Source of the DNA: Rhyzopertha dominica
Lineage: Eukaryota > Arthropoda > Insecta > Coleoptera > Bostrichidae
Direction: 5' to 3'
NCBI GenBank assembly: GCA_025024175.1
Contig: QCXZ01000137.1
Coordinates: 5,394,001 to 5,458,000 of the forward strand
DNA length: 64,000 nt
Shown one piece after another: positions 1 to 11,622 of this stretch (the stretch's first letter is position 1; the number at the start of each line of letters is the position of its first letter). The translations under genes and the position numbers were made by a program. The notes under the pieces were generated by a model, which had not been told where the DNA came from, made no database searches, and saw nothing but the letters and a program-made list of their open reading frames with translations.

Positions 1-1601
1 TCTCCGTGCTGCTGAATTGTTTTCAATGATAGCCCCTGAATCTGCCAGTAAAAAATGCAAATGCTCGCGGAAAATTGACAAGATATGTATTGATACCTAT
101 AGGATCTGTACAACACACATTATATTCGACAAACAAAAAACATCATGTTTTGCTTTTTTTAGATATGAAGATATTTTCGAATATATCACCAGTCATCAAA
201 ATATCAGTAAAAACTTTGAGTAAGAAACATAATGTTGAATCAATTTACAAAAAAAACTTTGTACTGACTGTATTTGCACAAACACTACAAATGCAAACGC
301 AAAACTCCACTATTTATAACAAGGGAGCGATTAATAAAAACGTCGTATGAGAAAAGGTCTGGAATGTGCATACGACTGGACAGTAGCAGAAATTGGAACC
401 CTAAAAGTNCNCTAANACACTTAAAACATATCCCGTGTATCAACTCTCCATAAATCACGAACGGTTTATATAATATAATAATTTCAGCAGTGTCGATAAA
501 AACGACAGCAGCTGTATTTATCACATATTTGTGAAAAGTATATGCCAATTAAATCACAAAATGTCAACAGTATTTCCGAGTAAAGCAACGGGTCATTATA
601 CTATGTAAAACATATTAAAAAACAGATAAAGACAGTTAATGCGCGAAATCAGTCAGAGAAAATATTTATGTATAAAGAACTTAAGAAGGAAAAGCATAAT
701 TGGAACTAGTGAATATAAAAATTACTCTATTCAACTACTAAATCAAACTCAAGAACTAATCATGAATGTTAATAAAATCGACTAAAAATGAGTATTGACT
801 ACAATTCAGCAACGTCGGGAAAGCAGTAAAAAATATGATAGAGCATACAATAAGCAACAATAAAGAAATCACACAAAGTACTGATTGCAAAATTAAGGAT
901 ATGCAAACATTCAAAAAAGGCGCTCAAACATTTAACTTAAGATATAAAAAAAATTACTGAAACAGAGTGTAATATCACAGGATATAACTAACTAATGATC
1001 TGCATCTGACCTGACTTAGTTTTGTACATACAGCATTCTAACGTAGGTATCATTTTTGAAGAAAATATTTACATTTAAAAATTGCTCGTAACAATAACAC
1101 CATAAGATGAAAACAAAACAGCACATCGCAAAAAAACAAAACAATAAAACCAAAAGGTATTAAGTGTAATGGATAAAGTTATACAGTTCATTAGAAAAGA
1201 CCACAAAAGACTAAAAATTGAATATGCCCCGACTAAGAAAATTCGTATAACACGTGACTTCCATAACGTTCTTTTTCCCTTAATTTTTATTCTCAGCTTT
1301 TTTGTCGTCTTTTGTAAGGATTTAATTATAGTATTATTCAATATCTAAACATTATTTCAAGTACACACAGATTGTGATACGAATTCTTCTCAATTAGTAC
1401 TCAAAACATTCCTTAACGTGATAGCGAAAAAAAATAACACTAAACCCGTGCACCAGAAATTTTGGTATAAATAGTTAATATCACTGAAAAGTCGCTGGTA
1501 ACATGTGCCTTTAAAGTTCCACAGAAATGATTGGTTTAACAAATAACTATTAGGAAGGAAAAACTTGTTCGTCAAGCAACATATTTATTTAATGGCTTAG
1601 A
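1..1601. other. AT-rich DNA without a supported gene
   Basis: I see only short open frames (up to about 90 codons) with low-complexity, AT-driven composition and no recognisable motif. Ambiguous bases lie at about 409-416. No terminal inverted repeat or retrotransposon motif was recognised here. Confidence 0.6.
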
Positions 1602-1609
1602 GATTATTA

Positions 1610-2950
1610 TATGGGCGTACCGGGTTGCCAACTCTGAGCCCTTCCAATTTCCCATACATTTAGCTGGTTAATTATGTGTGTACACCTAAAAATTGTGTTA
1701 TTTACAAAATTGTAAATACAGTAAAATTTATAGGCAAGTATATTCCACAATTTTCATCCAGAACTCATATTTGACCCTTGCAAATGACCTTCTCTAATAA
1801 GTCGTTGTCAAATGATTTCCAAGCCTAATCGATGCCATGTCCGTTTTGAAGCTGTAACTGCAACATTCTTGTTGTTACGAATCGTTGTCTTAGGACGGAT
1901 ATAGCTTTAAAAGACTATCTTAGTCAGGATGTCATAACACGATTTCTGCTTTTCTACATTTTCCTATAAAGATTGTTCGACTAACTACTGTTATTTGAAT
2001 CACATCAGAATCTGTCTTGTATTCAGTGATAACTCTAACTTTTGTACCAAATTTCTAAATACACATTACATTTTAACAATTAATACAAAAAAACTAAAAA
2101 TCCAACCGAACTCACGTTTATGAGTAATATAAGTTTTAGGAATCCAGTAAAAAAAAATTATCAGCACGTATAAAACTCGGTGTGTTGTTAAAAATGCAAT
2201 TAAATATATTTCAGTTTATTTAAATGAAGCTTAATTTGGTTAAAATATTCAGTAGTGAGTTAATTTTTGAGAGCAATGCACTGGCGATCTAAGAAGGTTG
2301 TCTTAACGCATAATGCTGAGATATTTGTCATTCTGAGTTTTAATAATATTAGTTATCCATCGAGTCTCTTTCCCCTGGGGAGTAAAAATTACTACAATTG
2401 TATCTTTAGTATTTATACATATGAACTCCCAGCTTAAATTTCTAAAGCTTCTGGTGTGAGAAGTTGAAACTGCACTAAAAGCGCATCGGTTAATGCATTA
2501 GTCTTTGATATGTGTTAATCCTGAATCAGAAATCGTGCTCCTAATAGTAGAACTTTTAAGGTGAAATTTATGTTCCTTTGATACTTCGTATGATATCATT
2601 ATACATTATGTGGATCTTTATTCTCCCAAATAAAACGTATCAATTTTATTTTTTGTTAAACCCGAGAGCGATGCAACTGAATGCGCCTCACCTAACTAAT
2701 TAGTAATAAAGGGGCTTTGTATGATCAGTGTACATAGAAAACATAAAAATAATTTGAGTCTTTATTTCACAGAAGACGTTTCAAGTCACCTTGCAGAAAA
2801 TCCACGAAGATTATTCAAGGAATAAATACTTCATTAATTACTGAAATACCTATCTTATAGACATTTATTATCTCTATTTATGTTAAATTATACTTTACAA
2901 GACGTTCCTGCTTTGCCCCTTCCCTAGACCAAAAGNTGGGTACGCCCATA
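1610..2950. mobile_element. hAT-like non-autonomous DNA transposon, copy 1
   Basis: The ends are inverted: TATGGGCGTAC at the left and GTACGCCCATA at the right. They are flanked by a perfect 8-bp direct repeat, GATTATTA, at 1602-1609 and 2951-2958. An 8-bp target duplication is typical of hAT (also P and Merlin) elements. The 1,341-bp interior has no transposase-like frame, so it would need an enzyme from elsewhere. The element at 18288-19723 shares both ends and much of the interior (for example the stretches after 1660 and around 1800 resemble those after 18360 and 18490). Superfamily is inferred from duplication length and end shape; the third base of the terminus is not the usual hAT purine. 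Confidence 0.8.
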
Positions 2951-2958
2951 GATTATTA

Positions 2959-4630
2959 TATTACTTTCTGAACCCACTAATTTTAAAAGAAACTATGTAA
3001 ATAGTAAAATTATTCAGNCGTTTAACATGCATGGTAAAATATAAAACAAANTTGNTACTATCTTGTATATTCATCAAGCTTTGTAGCGCTTCTATTACTA
3101 TAAATGCTTAATTTTGATTACCTTATTAGTGTTATGTTATGCCACTTATAAATTTTTACAAGACAGTATATAAAGGCATTTTATTAAAATCAGTCGTCAA
3201 TACTTAATCGTCATCATGGAAACTCAATTCGAACTAAATTAACATCCTACCTTCGCTTTTTTCCAAAATTGACCTAAATGGTAAGTCGAACGCAACAGCT
3301 TCATCCTCCAAGTCTTTCAGCCCGCACACTCACAATCAAAAGTCACTTTTCGATCGAAAACCCACGAAAGCGTCACTACTGTTTAATTAATAACCGAGCG
3401 CACCGTCTAATTACAACGCCGAAGATGTACTGACCTGGCCCAATCGGCATACCAACAGCGTGGCCTACGTGACGAATACAGGCGTTTTTTGTCTGCGTTT
3501 CCATGGAAACAGACAAAAACCTGTACACGTGCATCTCGCAAAAAATCGATGTTTACAGTTTTAGACGACATTCTCACGAATTTGTTAGAAACAATAGTGT
3601 GACTAATAATTTTGATTATTACTGTGATTAGCGACGTGTGCTTTTAAAGTCATTAATTCTGATTGATTGATATAAACTGTTTTACAGTAAATCTCATTTT
3701 TGCATCGATGCATATATACTTAGTGGACAAATTGAGTGCATCATATAGGGTGATTTAGTTGAAATCGCTTCACGCTATTGCTTTTGAGCATTTTTTGTGC
3801 TAAAAATGTACCAGCCGCTAACATTTTCTCAAAGTTACGCTATATGGGGCGTTTTTGACACCAAGTCAAAACTCGCCTGTAAAATGTTGGAGAGAAATGG
3901 AATTTTTGTAATTTTTTCTCTGGTTTCTGTGGTAACGACGCTGAAGATCAGAATTACCTCAAAGCGCATCAATTAAGCTTAAACTTGCTAATACAGTACA
4001 CAGTCTAATAGTAATTATATCTATACAGTGAGTACATTTTTTGTCTATATACTTGTTTAGCACTAAAAGTAAAAGTACGTACAGTTAGTTGTTCTTTTAC
4101 ATATCCAGGAAGACTGTCGCAAAATCGTAAACCATCACTAAATAGTTGTTTCTGCTCATGCGTGTTCCGTGAAAATTCTATAATATAATGCAGCTTATTA
4201 CGAACATTATGGGAGTGTACATAGGGTATACTGTTTAATTGTCTTTGTAAGTCTTGCAGTCTCTATATGCTGTTAAATATTTAATCACTTATGGCTTTGC
4301 AACATATAATCCACCGGAGTATATCAACTTACACACTACTTAGAAAAATAAATTATTTCTCAATTTAAAATTAAGTAGGATTGTACATTTTTTTAAATTT
4401 ATTTTGCAGGCTATTAAAGAAAAAAACAGTGGTAGAAACTTGAGACAAATATAGCTTCTTCGTTTTGCAATTTTTGCCAAAATAGTATACACATTATGCA
4501 TATTATAAGAAAACTTATTCCTCGATTCTAGAAAAAAATTGAACAGGACAACACATTTTTTTGTATTTTGTTTTCTAAACAATTATTCATGAAAAACTAC
4601 GGTAAAAATCTGAGGTCAGTATAAGGAAGA
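2959..4630. other. Non-coding stretch with a GC-richer block and a palindrome
   Basis: No gene supported. About 3240-3560 is richer in GC and CpG than its surroundings and holds an imperfect palindrome centred on CCATGG at about 3485-3524. At 3746 the string GGGTGATTTAGTTGAAA preceded by TATA resembles a mariner terminal inverted repeat, but no partner end was found. Confidence 0.45.
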
Positions 4631-5377
4631 AGAAGATATAAACAGCGATCTTAATAAAATTGAAAGATTTTCTAAAGACCACAATTTACAGCTAAAATAC
4701 ACAACAGTGTTCTGTTATCTACTTCTGTCATAAAAGGTATAGGACAATTGTGAGGGCAGACCTGAAGTTATATATTTCTGGCAAAAAGTTAGGTATCGTC
4801 GATCATTTTAATGCAAAAATTTTATTGCTCCTTTTAAAACTGCTGTATTAATAACATAAATACTATAAATTTCAAGCTGAGAAATAATGAATTATTGTAA
4901 TATCGGTTTAGTTGCTTAGACAAATACACCAGGGATCGCATGTAAAAAATTCAGAATAGTTGCTGTCGTTTTGTGTATCGTATTAGGAAATATGATCGAG
5001 TATCTGCTAGATTAAATGAACTGAAGTGGTTGAGAGTACAAAATATTTTCAAATATAACCTAATAACGTTTGTCCATAATGTGCTGCTTACCTCCTCTCC
5101 ACCCTACCTGCGTACAACTTTGTTCCTGGCGCGATTAGACGATTGTCTTCAGATGTTTTTCGTAAGGAAACAAAAAATATTCTTTCGTCTTTTTTGATTG
5201 CTGTGTTTGATGGTATTATTTATTGTATTGATGATTATGATTAAGCATGTATTATTTCTTGCTGCTAAAGGTTAAGTTGAACAGCTAAAGCTAGACTTTG
5301 CCTTAATAGAAATCAATATCAAAGGCAGTATGTTATTCCTAAATAAAACCTTTTATTATTCTTATTATTATTATTAT
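4631..5377 (+). pseudogene. LINE (CR1/Jockey-group) 3' fragment with (ATT)n tail
   Basis: This is the 3' end of a non-LTR retrotransposon reverse transcriptase plus its 3' untranslated region. Frames broken by stops and shifts read QNSCCRFVYRIRKYD (from about 4950) and then NVLLTSSPPYL, the conserved thumb/C-terminal part of these polymerases. The DNA closely matches the minus-strand LINE at 27.0-28.1 kb; compare 4636-4790 with the complement of about 27645-27800. The copy has an internal deletion between about 4830 and 4945 and ends in AATAAAACC followed by an ATT microsatellite at about 5350-5377, the usual tail of such elements. It is 5'-truncated and cannot encode a working enzyme. Clade assignment is tentative. 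Confidence 0.8.
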
Positions 5378-6336
5378 TGTGTCGTGTCATAGAACATAAT
5401 TTACTTATTATTATTAATCTTTTCATAACCAAATACGTAAATACCTAACTATGCTTGCCAACAATTTTTATAAACGAAGCCCTCTCCCCTCAGTTTTATT
5501 CAGCAGCTAATCAGAGAAGAAAAAGTATTCATTCAGCTCAATAAAAAATCCGGTTCACAATTTTAATAATAGACACTACAATGGTACACTTACAAAACCC
5601 CTTTCAACTTCTTAAGTCATTAAGTACTATTAGGCACGCCTTTTGGCAACTGATTTCTCATGCTTGCTGTCTGTTCCAAAAATACTCCGAATGGTTGAAC
5701 CTTCAAATCAATCCATGCATAATTGATCGAGGAATTGCCTCCGCTATTAAATGGAGCCGATCGATGCAGCACTATATACATAAGCGAGGTATGTTTAACT
5801 AAATGGCGCCATATCGGGTAAGGTAACCCTCATTAATAAAACTGCGTTCCGAAAATAGTTCGCCATTGATTACCGCCGAAGTGGATATGAATGGCGCTGT
5901 TAACAATTTATTTTTGCGCCTGAGGTGATCTCGATTGGTTGCCGTTAGTTCAAGCACACTGCATGCATATGTGATCGAAAGCACTTTGCATTTTACACTC
6001 TGAGTGGATATTTCCTTACAAGTTACGTAAAGAAGCTTGAGGAGGTAGAAACATGCATCATGCTTGATATCTAACAGCTCCAGTACCTCATTTTGCAGAA
6101 GTGTTCAAAGAAACTAGAAGACTCGTTCTGTGTGTGAGGTTTCATACAGCTTCAAATTCAATTGTACTAATTGTAACTTTTAAGTAGGAGCAGGTTTAAA
6201 TAAAACACAGATAAAGTCAGGATTTTCCATATTTATATACGTGTAATGAAGAGTAAAAATACTGAATCTGTTGTTGATAATAATGGGGGTATATTATAGG
6301 TTCTTAATATTAATAATATGTATAAGACTACTTGTG
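5378..6336. other. Unassigned intergenic DNA
   Basis: Nothing recognisable. About 5790-5990 is slightly GC-richer and appears single-copy within the window. Frames of 61-73 codons here have no recognisable motif. Confidence 0.4.
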
Positions 6337-6575
6337 TCTTTAAGTAACAATTTCGATGGCAATGCCATCTGTCAGCATTACACTGTCATGATGAGAAAGC
6401 CACCTAGCTGCCATTATGGGATCTACTTCCTAAAGGAAGTGACCTGTAGCCTGACGAATTGGCATGCACCAGCATACTTCAATTTGACAGCAGGCCCCCA
6501 CGACACTTTTTACAAGCGGGCAAGAACCGACATACATTAAAAATGCATGTCTATGCTGTGCTGTCTGCATTTTAC
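6336..6575 (+). repeat. Modular short interspersed repeat, copy 1
   Basis: From about 6336 the sequence reads as AAGTAACAATTT, then the palindrome TGGCAATGCCA, then CATCTGTCAGCATTACACTG. About 90 bp further comes the palindromic ACTTCC/GGAAGT pair. The same core occurs near 20430, 27380 and 47401. About 6543-6570 carries a second module (ATGCATGTCTATGCTGTGCT) also found at 27.5 and 48.0 kb. No protein is encoded. This is a non-autonomous repeat of unknown class. Confidence 0.7.
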
Positions 6576-7010
6576 TTGTGTTTTTATTCGACTTTATTAT
6601 AGTTTGCAGACGTGTTCAGCAAACACTTACAGTTATTTGTTAACCATCGAAAAATTTATATTTTGCGGTAAAAAATAAGAAGAAGGAATAAATAGTAACC
6701 TTTATTTGTAGTGCTACATTTAAAATCTCCCTTCTTCCGTGGTCTATTTCTGTAAAGCAGATTTTAGTTAAAACAATTTCTTTCTTCTCTTATAATGCAA
6801 ACAGATTGGTACTTTTTAGTTTCAAAATGTGGGGCAGGAAAAACAATTTTTACTACCTTCAAAAAAGCAAAACACCACATTTACCTTTAGTTAACTAAAG
6901 CTGGTTATAAAAGATTGAGATTTAAAACAAACAAAGCAAATTAAAGATACGACATTTTATTTAAGTATGAAAATTACAATAACTGAAATCGTGCGTCTTT
7001 TACTACAAAT
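6576..7010. other. AT-rich spacer
   Basis: No gene, repeat end or motif recognised. Confidence 0.4.
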
Positions 7011-7380
7011 TCTTTTATTTATGCGGTTACCGGTTTCGTGGTTCAATTTTACCTCATCATCCGAGCAGGATATTTAATTAAAGTAAAAAAAACACACACA
7101 AATTAATGGAATTTACAATAAATATGTCATTTTGTCATTTTTACATTGACAGTTTATTCATTGCCACCTGAACGCTGAACTTTCAGAAAAGACTTTATTG
7201 ACGATGTTGATTCTAAATTTATTTGGGAATTTAGGGTTATTTCATCAGGGCATTCGTATATGGCCCTTTTGTTGAATATGTAAAATATCAAAATTGGGCC
7301 CTGTATTTAAAAGATGGTTTGCGAACAATGAATAATTTGTTGCCATCGCCAAGATCTTTAATGATCTATTTTCTTTTTTT
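7011..7380 (-). pseudogene. Penelope-like element relic: GIY-YIG end and tail
   Basis: On the minus strand, about 7375-7270 reads YSLFANHLLNTGPNFDILHI, which resembles the C-terminal part of GIY-YIG nuclease domains of Penelope-like retroelements (S.FA.HL...GH.....ILH). Stops and shifts break the frame after that. About 100-250 bp downstream on the same strand, at 7011-7066, lies a hammerhead-like motif as found in PLE tails. The reverse transcriptase part is missing, so this is a short 3' relic. The GIY-YIG call rests on motif memory, not on an alignment. Confidence 0.5.
7020..7064 (-). ncRNA. Degenerate hammerhead-ribozyme-like motif
   Basis: On the minus strand the core reads CGGATGA, then a short imperfect stem around AAAATTGA, then GAAA. 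The canonical core is CUGANGA-stem II-GAAA, so one invariant base (U4) is changed and cleavage is unlikely. PLEs are known to carry hammerhead motifs, and this one lies next to a PLE-like coding relic. Confidence 0.35.
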
Positions 7381-8465
7381 TAATTTTGTTGTTAATGTTG
7401 CCAATGTAGGAAATAATATTTTTATTGGATTCTGAAATATTCATAATAAGAAAATTTTCACTTATTAATTTATTACGTAGTTTTTTATTCAATCATTCGT
7501 TTACTATTTCACCTTGTATACCGTTAATTTGTATCTTTTTTATTACACTTAATTCATTATTCAATATAGTTTAAAGGTACTTTTAACAATCTGTTTAAAT
7601 TACTATGTAACGATTTGTGTACAATTTGTTATTTTATGTTCTTGTGCTAACTGATAAGTTATGCTAGATGCTCCACATCATCAACTGGAATATGAGTAAG
7701 TGAAATTGATTCGCGCATGTTATTGATGGAACGGCAACCCCAGCGTGTGCTGCGAGATGCGGCTAACCCCAGAGGGTAGGTTAATTGATATAATTACAGC
7801 CAAAGCTAACCTGTTGCGCCCATGTCGCTGCCAAATATACCGCAACAGGTTTTTACTGCTGTTCCCGAGGCTCCAGCTGAGATTTGTGGGTTAACAGCGA
7901 CGGCACAAAAATATCTTCCTGAACCATCATACAATATAGCATACAACGCAAGCCGTTTAATTATTTCCCAGTATTCACCGAAAATGTTTATACATAAATT
8001 ATATATCATACATGTACAGTATAAATTATTATGGCCGAATCTATGGTTGTAAACCTATTTCTGTGGAGTTACTGAAAAAAATTGAAATCTTTAATGCTAT
8101 GCGTGTTTGCGTACTTACTAAATAGTCCCCCAAAGACTTAATAATTATTGATATAATAAGTGTAACCCTTTATACATTTTACACCGTAGCTTTCTCATTT
8201 CCATCGTAAACCCTGATGCAACCGAGAGGTGCTAATTGGGTAAATTTAAATTTATATAGCGGTCGTAAATAGTGATCCAGTAGGTGCAGGTGGTATCATT
8301 AGTTTTAATAATGTTGCTCCTTAAATGTACCGTAAATCTTCGTAGCTACCCTGGTGTTAATTTTACTTGCAACGCTGCTGCAAAATTTTTATTAGTCTTT
8401 ATGCCTCCTACGGATATTGCTTCTGAAAATAATTATGCGGGTAGGAATTTTGAAACCTCGTAGTA
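7381..8465. other. Unassigned intergenic DNA
   Basis: Overlapping short frames at about 7806-8050 on both strands show no motif. A somewhat GC-richer patch lies at 7690-7930. Nothing else recognised. Confidence 0.35.
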
Positions 8466-9104
8466 ATAGTAATGCAACTCTCTTGCCGTTTTTACAACCC
8501 TGCAATACTATTTACCTTTCATTTACAGGCACAGTTGGAACGGCACGCGACCCCTCATAAATCAAACCCTCTCTTTGTGATTTTGCGAATTTCCAGTGCC
8601 GGCTTTAAGCCGTTTTAAAACTCGTTTTTTGTTTGTGTAGTGTATATTATTCTAAGTAGTTTTTAATCATTCGGTTAATAAGAGGTTTTACATCGATCGT
8701 TTTTATTTACGTCTCAAAATGAATTGTACGTAGTTTTAGATGAGTAGCAACATTGTTTTGCACAAGCAAAGTATATCTAGTTATAATAATGATATTAGTA
8801 ATCTAACTAGACAACATGCACATCTGAGCATTTTTTAATATGCAATGAAAAATCTCGCATTCCTAAATATTTTTATTTTGATTTTTAACATTCCTGTAAT
8901 ATTTATATCCTGTGAATATGTTGAATGCTGTGCTAGCCGAAAATTATAAACAATACATTTTAATATTTTTACAATCTTTTAACTATTGGAAACATGCGGT
9001 TAACGGTTAACATAACTAAATATGTAAATAAAAGACAAGTATTTTAAAAGAAAATAATAAGAATATATGTTTTATCTAAAGCTCTAAATACAAAAAAATT
9101 ATTT
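8466..9104. repeat. Duplicated ~0.63-kb segment, copy a
   Basis: This segment is nearly identical to 51436-52057, differing mainly by small indels and scattered substitutions. Both start at ATAGTAATGCAACTCTC and both end near CTAAATACAAAAAAA. It contains the small hairpin CCGGCTTTAAGCCG and no coding frame. It abuts the 3' end of the DDE transposase relic at 9168-9930, so it may be that transposon's terminal region, but I could not find a matching inverted end. Confidence 0.8.
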
Positions 9105-9167
9105 CATACATCTATTATATTTTTACAAAAAAGTCTAACAAGTTTACACCGACATAACTTAAATATA

Positions 9168-9930
9168 TTAATTATTATCTTCATCACTACTGTCAAATTC
9201 TGAATCACTGCTAGCATCATCATTAACATGTATTATAAAATTTTGAAAATTTGGGGATACATAGCTATTTTCAATTTCAATAACATGCTTAATACAGCTT
9301 TTCCACAGTTTTTTCGTTATACTTCTTACCACTAAATCTGCAACTCCCGAACTTAAACGCGGACATATATTGTTTCTTCGCTATTCTTTTTTAAGCGTAC
9401 TCCACACTAATTCTATTGGGTTTAGGACGCAATAATACGGTGGTAAACGCATAACTCTATGTCCATGTCCTTTCGCTAGTTCATCAACTCGATATTGTTT
9501 AGGTATGTTGAGATTTTTTATTATTGTCAACAAATCTTTTTTTGGTAGCTTTTCAATCCGGAATTGTAATTTTATTCTTTTTCATGTAATCAATTATTTC
9601 TATTTTTTTGTAGCTGATGTTGGCGCCTTATTCATTAATTTTGAATGATAACTCGTGTTATCCATGACTATAACAGATCCTGGTGGTAGCCCTGGCAGTA
9701 ACTGCTGCTGAAACCAAGTTTCAAAAAGTGCAGAGTCCATGTGGTAGTCAGCTGAACAAATTTAGATCTGTTTCGCTGACAGTAATAAGCCACTTTCCAC
9801 CCATCCATCACTTCCAATAAAACAAAAATATCAAAAACAATTCTTCGTACTGTCCAACAAGAGCAAACAAAACTAAATACTTTCTTAGGTAATGAAGATA
9901 TAAACATTTCGCAAAATCGTGAAATCACAT
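9168..9930 (-). pseudogene. IS630/Tc1-type DDE transposase relic
   Basis: Minus-strand frames give the typical order of a DDE transposase C-terminal half: a GSVIVMDNTSYHS block holding the second catalytic Asp (about 9650-9690), RVMRLPPYYCVLNPIELVW holding the catalytic Glu (about 9405-9460), and an acidic Ser/Asp-rich tail ending at a stop at 9168-9170. At least three frameshifts separate the blocks, for example around 9600 and 9400, and the first Asp region is missing or unclear. The family is common in insect genomes as an uncharacterised DDE transposase. A second diverged relative is at 49370-50010. Confidence 0.8.
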
Positions 9931-10990
9931 ATTATATAGATTAGTTTTGTTTGAATAATAGAGGACTCTGCTTAAATAATCTTCATATTTTAAGTTTCTT
10001 TGCGGAAAATTTAAACAGCGTGGTAAATGGGTAGACATAATAATAAATTTCCACGAAAATTTAAATTTTCTGTATTTATACTATCGTGTTGCATACATCC
10101 AATTCACTTTCTTCGCTAAACTTTATTTTACTTTATCCACAATTTCATTATTTTAGTATTTCTGCTTTAGTCGAGCCTGTATCAACTTCACTGACATCTT
10201 TTGTTTGTTTTGTTAACTGAATTTTAATGTAATTTTAACTGTGTCCTAGTCAAACAAGGAGCCCCAAATGTAATATCGAATTTGTGTGACACTGATGACA
10301 TGATATTATGAAGTCTTGCTTCTGGAGCTCCTATTAAAAAAAAATACACATTCTGTATCTGGTTGTACCATTTTAGCTGCCCTCAGAGAGCAGCTAATAA
10401 AAAATCGCGAAACTGGTAGGCAAGAGAATGTTTTCTTTTATCAGATGTCCAATCCCAAAAAGTAAAACTAAATTAACAATAACGGAAACAGAAAACACCA
10501 TTCTGAATTCTATTTAATATCTGCGACAGGCTTTTCTTTGCGCTTATACCGCGCTGCTGAAATATAGACGTATATATGTTTGCCAGAAGCTACTGAATTA
10601 CATACCCTTGCAATAAAAATGTTTTGTACGTGTGGGCTAACAACCACATTTTTCACCACGTAGTCTTAGAGAATGCGTAAACGGAAAGCTTCAGATATGT
10701 TCTGCACGTGGTACACGTGTCGCGGTTTACAGAGTTCTTAAATGAACGACGACACCTTCGCCTGAAATGAAATATAAAGGGGCATGCTGGAATGGATTCG
10801 TTCTCGCTGAAATACTGTGACAGTAGAGTTGTCACAACAAAATGGATAAATCTGCCATAGCGGGATTGCAACTGATGAAGTTAAACAGACAGAGAATACT
10901 TTGTAAAAAACTCTGTACGAGAATCGGTAACTCGAGATAATTCAGTCCGTTAAATGCAGCTTATTGTTTTTAATTAAAGTTGTCTTAGAT
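9931..10990. other. Unassigned DNA between two transposon relics
   Basis: No supported gene. It may include the 5' part of the DDE transposon to the left. About 10650-10870 is slightly GC-richer, with a 72-codon minus-strand frame of no recognisable family. Confidence 0.35.
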
Positions 10991-11007
10991 ACAAAACCTT
11001 AATATAA

Positions 11008-11590
11008 GTGGCAATTTATTTACTAGGAAGTTCGAAGCAGAATAATATAAAGCTATTTATATTATTTCTGTACACATTAAACTCTACTTCGTTCTTGCTC
11101 CTTCTTGACACCAATCCATCTAAAAACAGAAGGCGTCCTTGTTCCTCTTTTTCCATAGTTAAATTAATGCTTGTAAAAAAGGCGTTTAGGTTTTATAAAA
11201 ATTTATTGGTGTCAAAGATGGAAAAAACATAATCGACGAAAGGAAACCATACGCAAGGGAAATGCTGCTTTTTGTTTTTGAAATCTGTTTCGAATCGACC
11301 CACAAATAAGTTTGCCATAAAGGGGGAGATGTTGCTGCCCATTGCTGTTCCTTCGCGTTGTTCGAAAAACTCGTTAATTTCGCAGCAGTTCTAGGGCATG
11401 CATAAGGAGGCCAATTGTATATATTCTTGAATTTTGACTATCAATGTCGGTAATCACCAGAAGATCTTAAAAATATTTCATAGCTACATCAATAGGTATA
11501 CTAGGCAATAAGCGATGTTACTTCAATGAGATCAGTAACTCACTCTCTTTAAGTTTAATGTTCTTAATTTTGCCTACAAACTCTTAACTG
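11008..11590 (-). pseudogene. Penelope-like reverse transcriptase relic
   Basis: Pieced over several frames on the minus strand, this reads as the palm of a PLE reverse transcriptase. It has SIPIDVAMKYF (about 11480-11515), then FFEQREGTAMGSNISPFMAN (about 11315-11375), then FPFVDYVFSIFD (about 11210-11250), then LNAFFTSINLTMEKEEQGR and FLD (about 11100-11190). The TAMG..SPF.ANLF order and the EFFEQ block are typical of Penelope/Poseidon elements. The catalytic YVDD box is changed to FVDY and several shifts and stops are present, so it is inactive. The GIY-YIG domain is not attached. Confidence 0.75.
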
Positions 11591-11622
11591 TAAAATTTAA
11601 GCGTCCAGTAGCAGGTACGCTG

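Noticed and set aside
5345..5380. The ATT microsatellites as independent simple repeats
   Set aside because: At 5.35, 16.08 and 30.28 kb they sit exactly at LINE 3' ends, so they are element tails.
10330..10500. A possible THAP-type zinc finger (SGCTI ... NVFFYQM)
   Set aside because: Only one of the required Cys/His set is placed correctly and stops follow at once; the resemblance is too weak.
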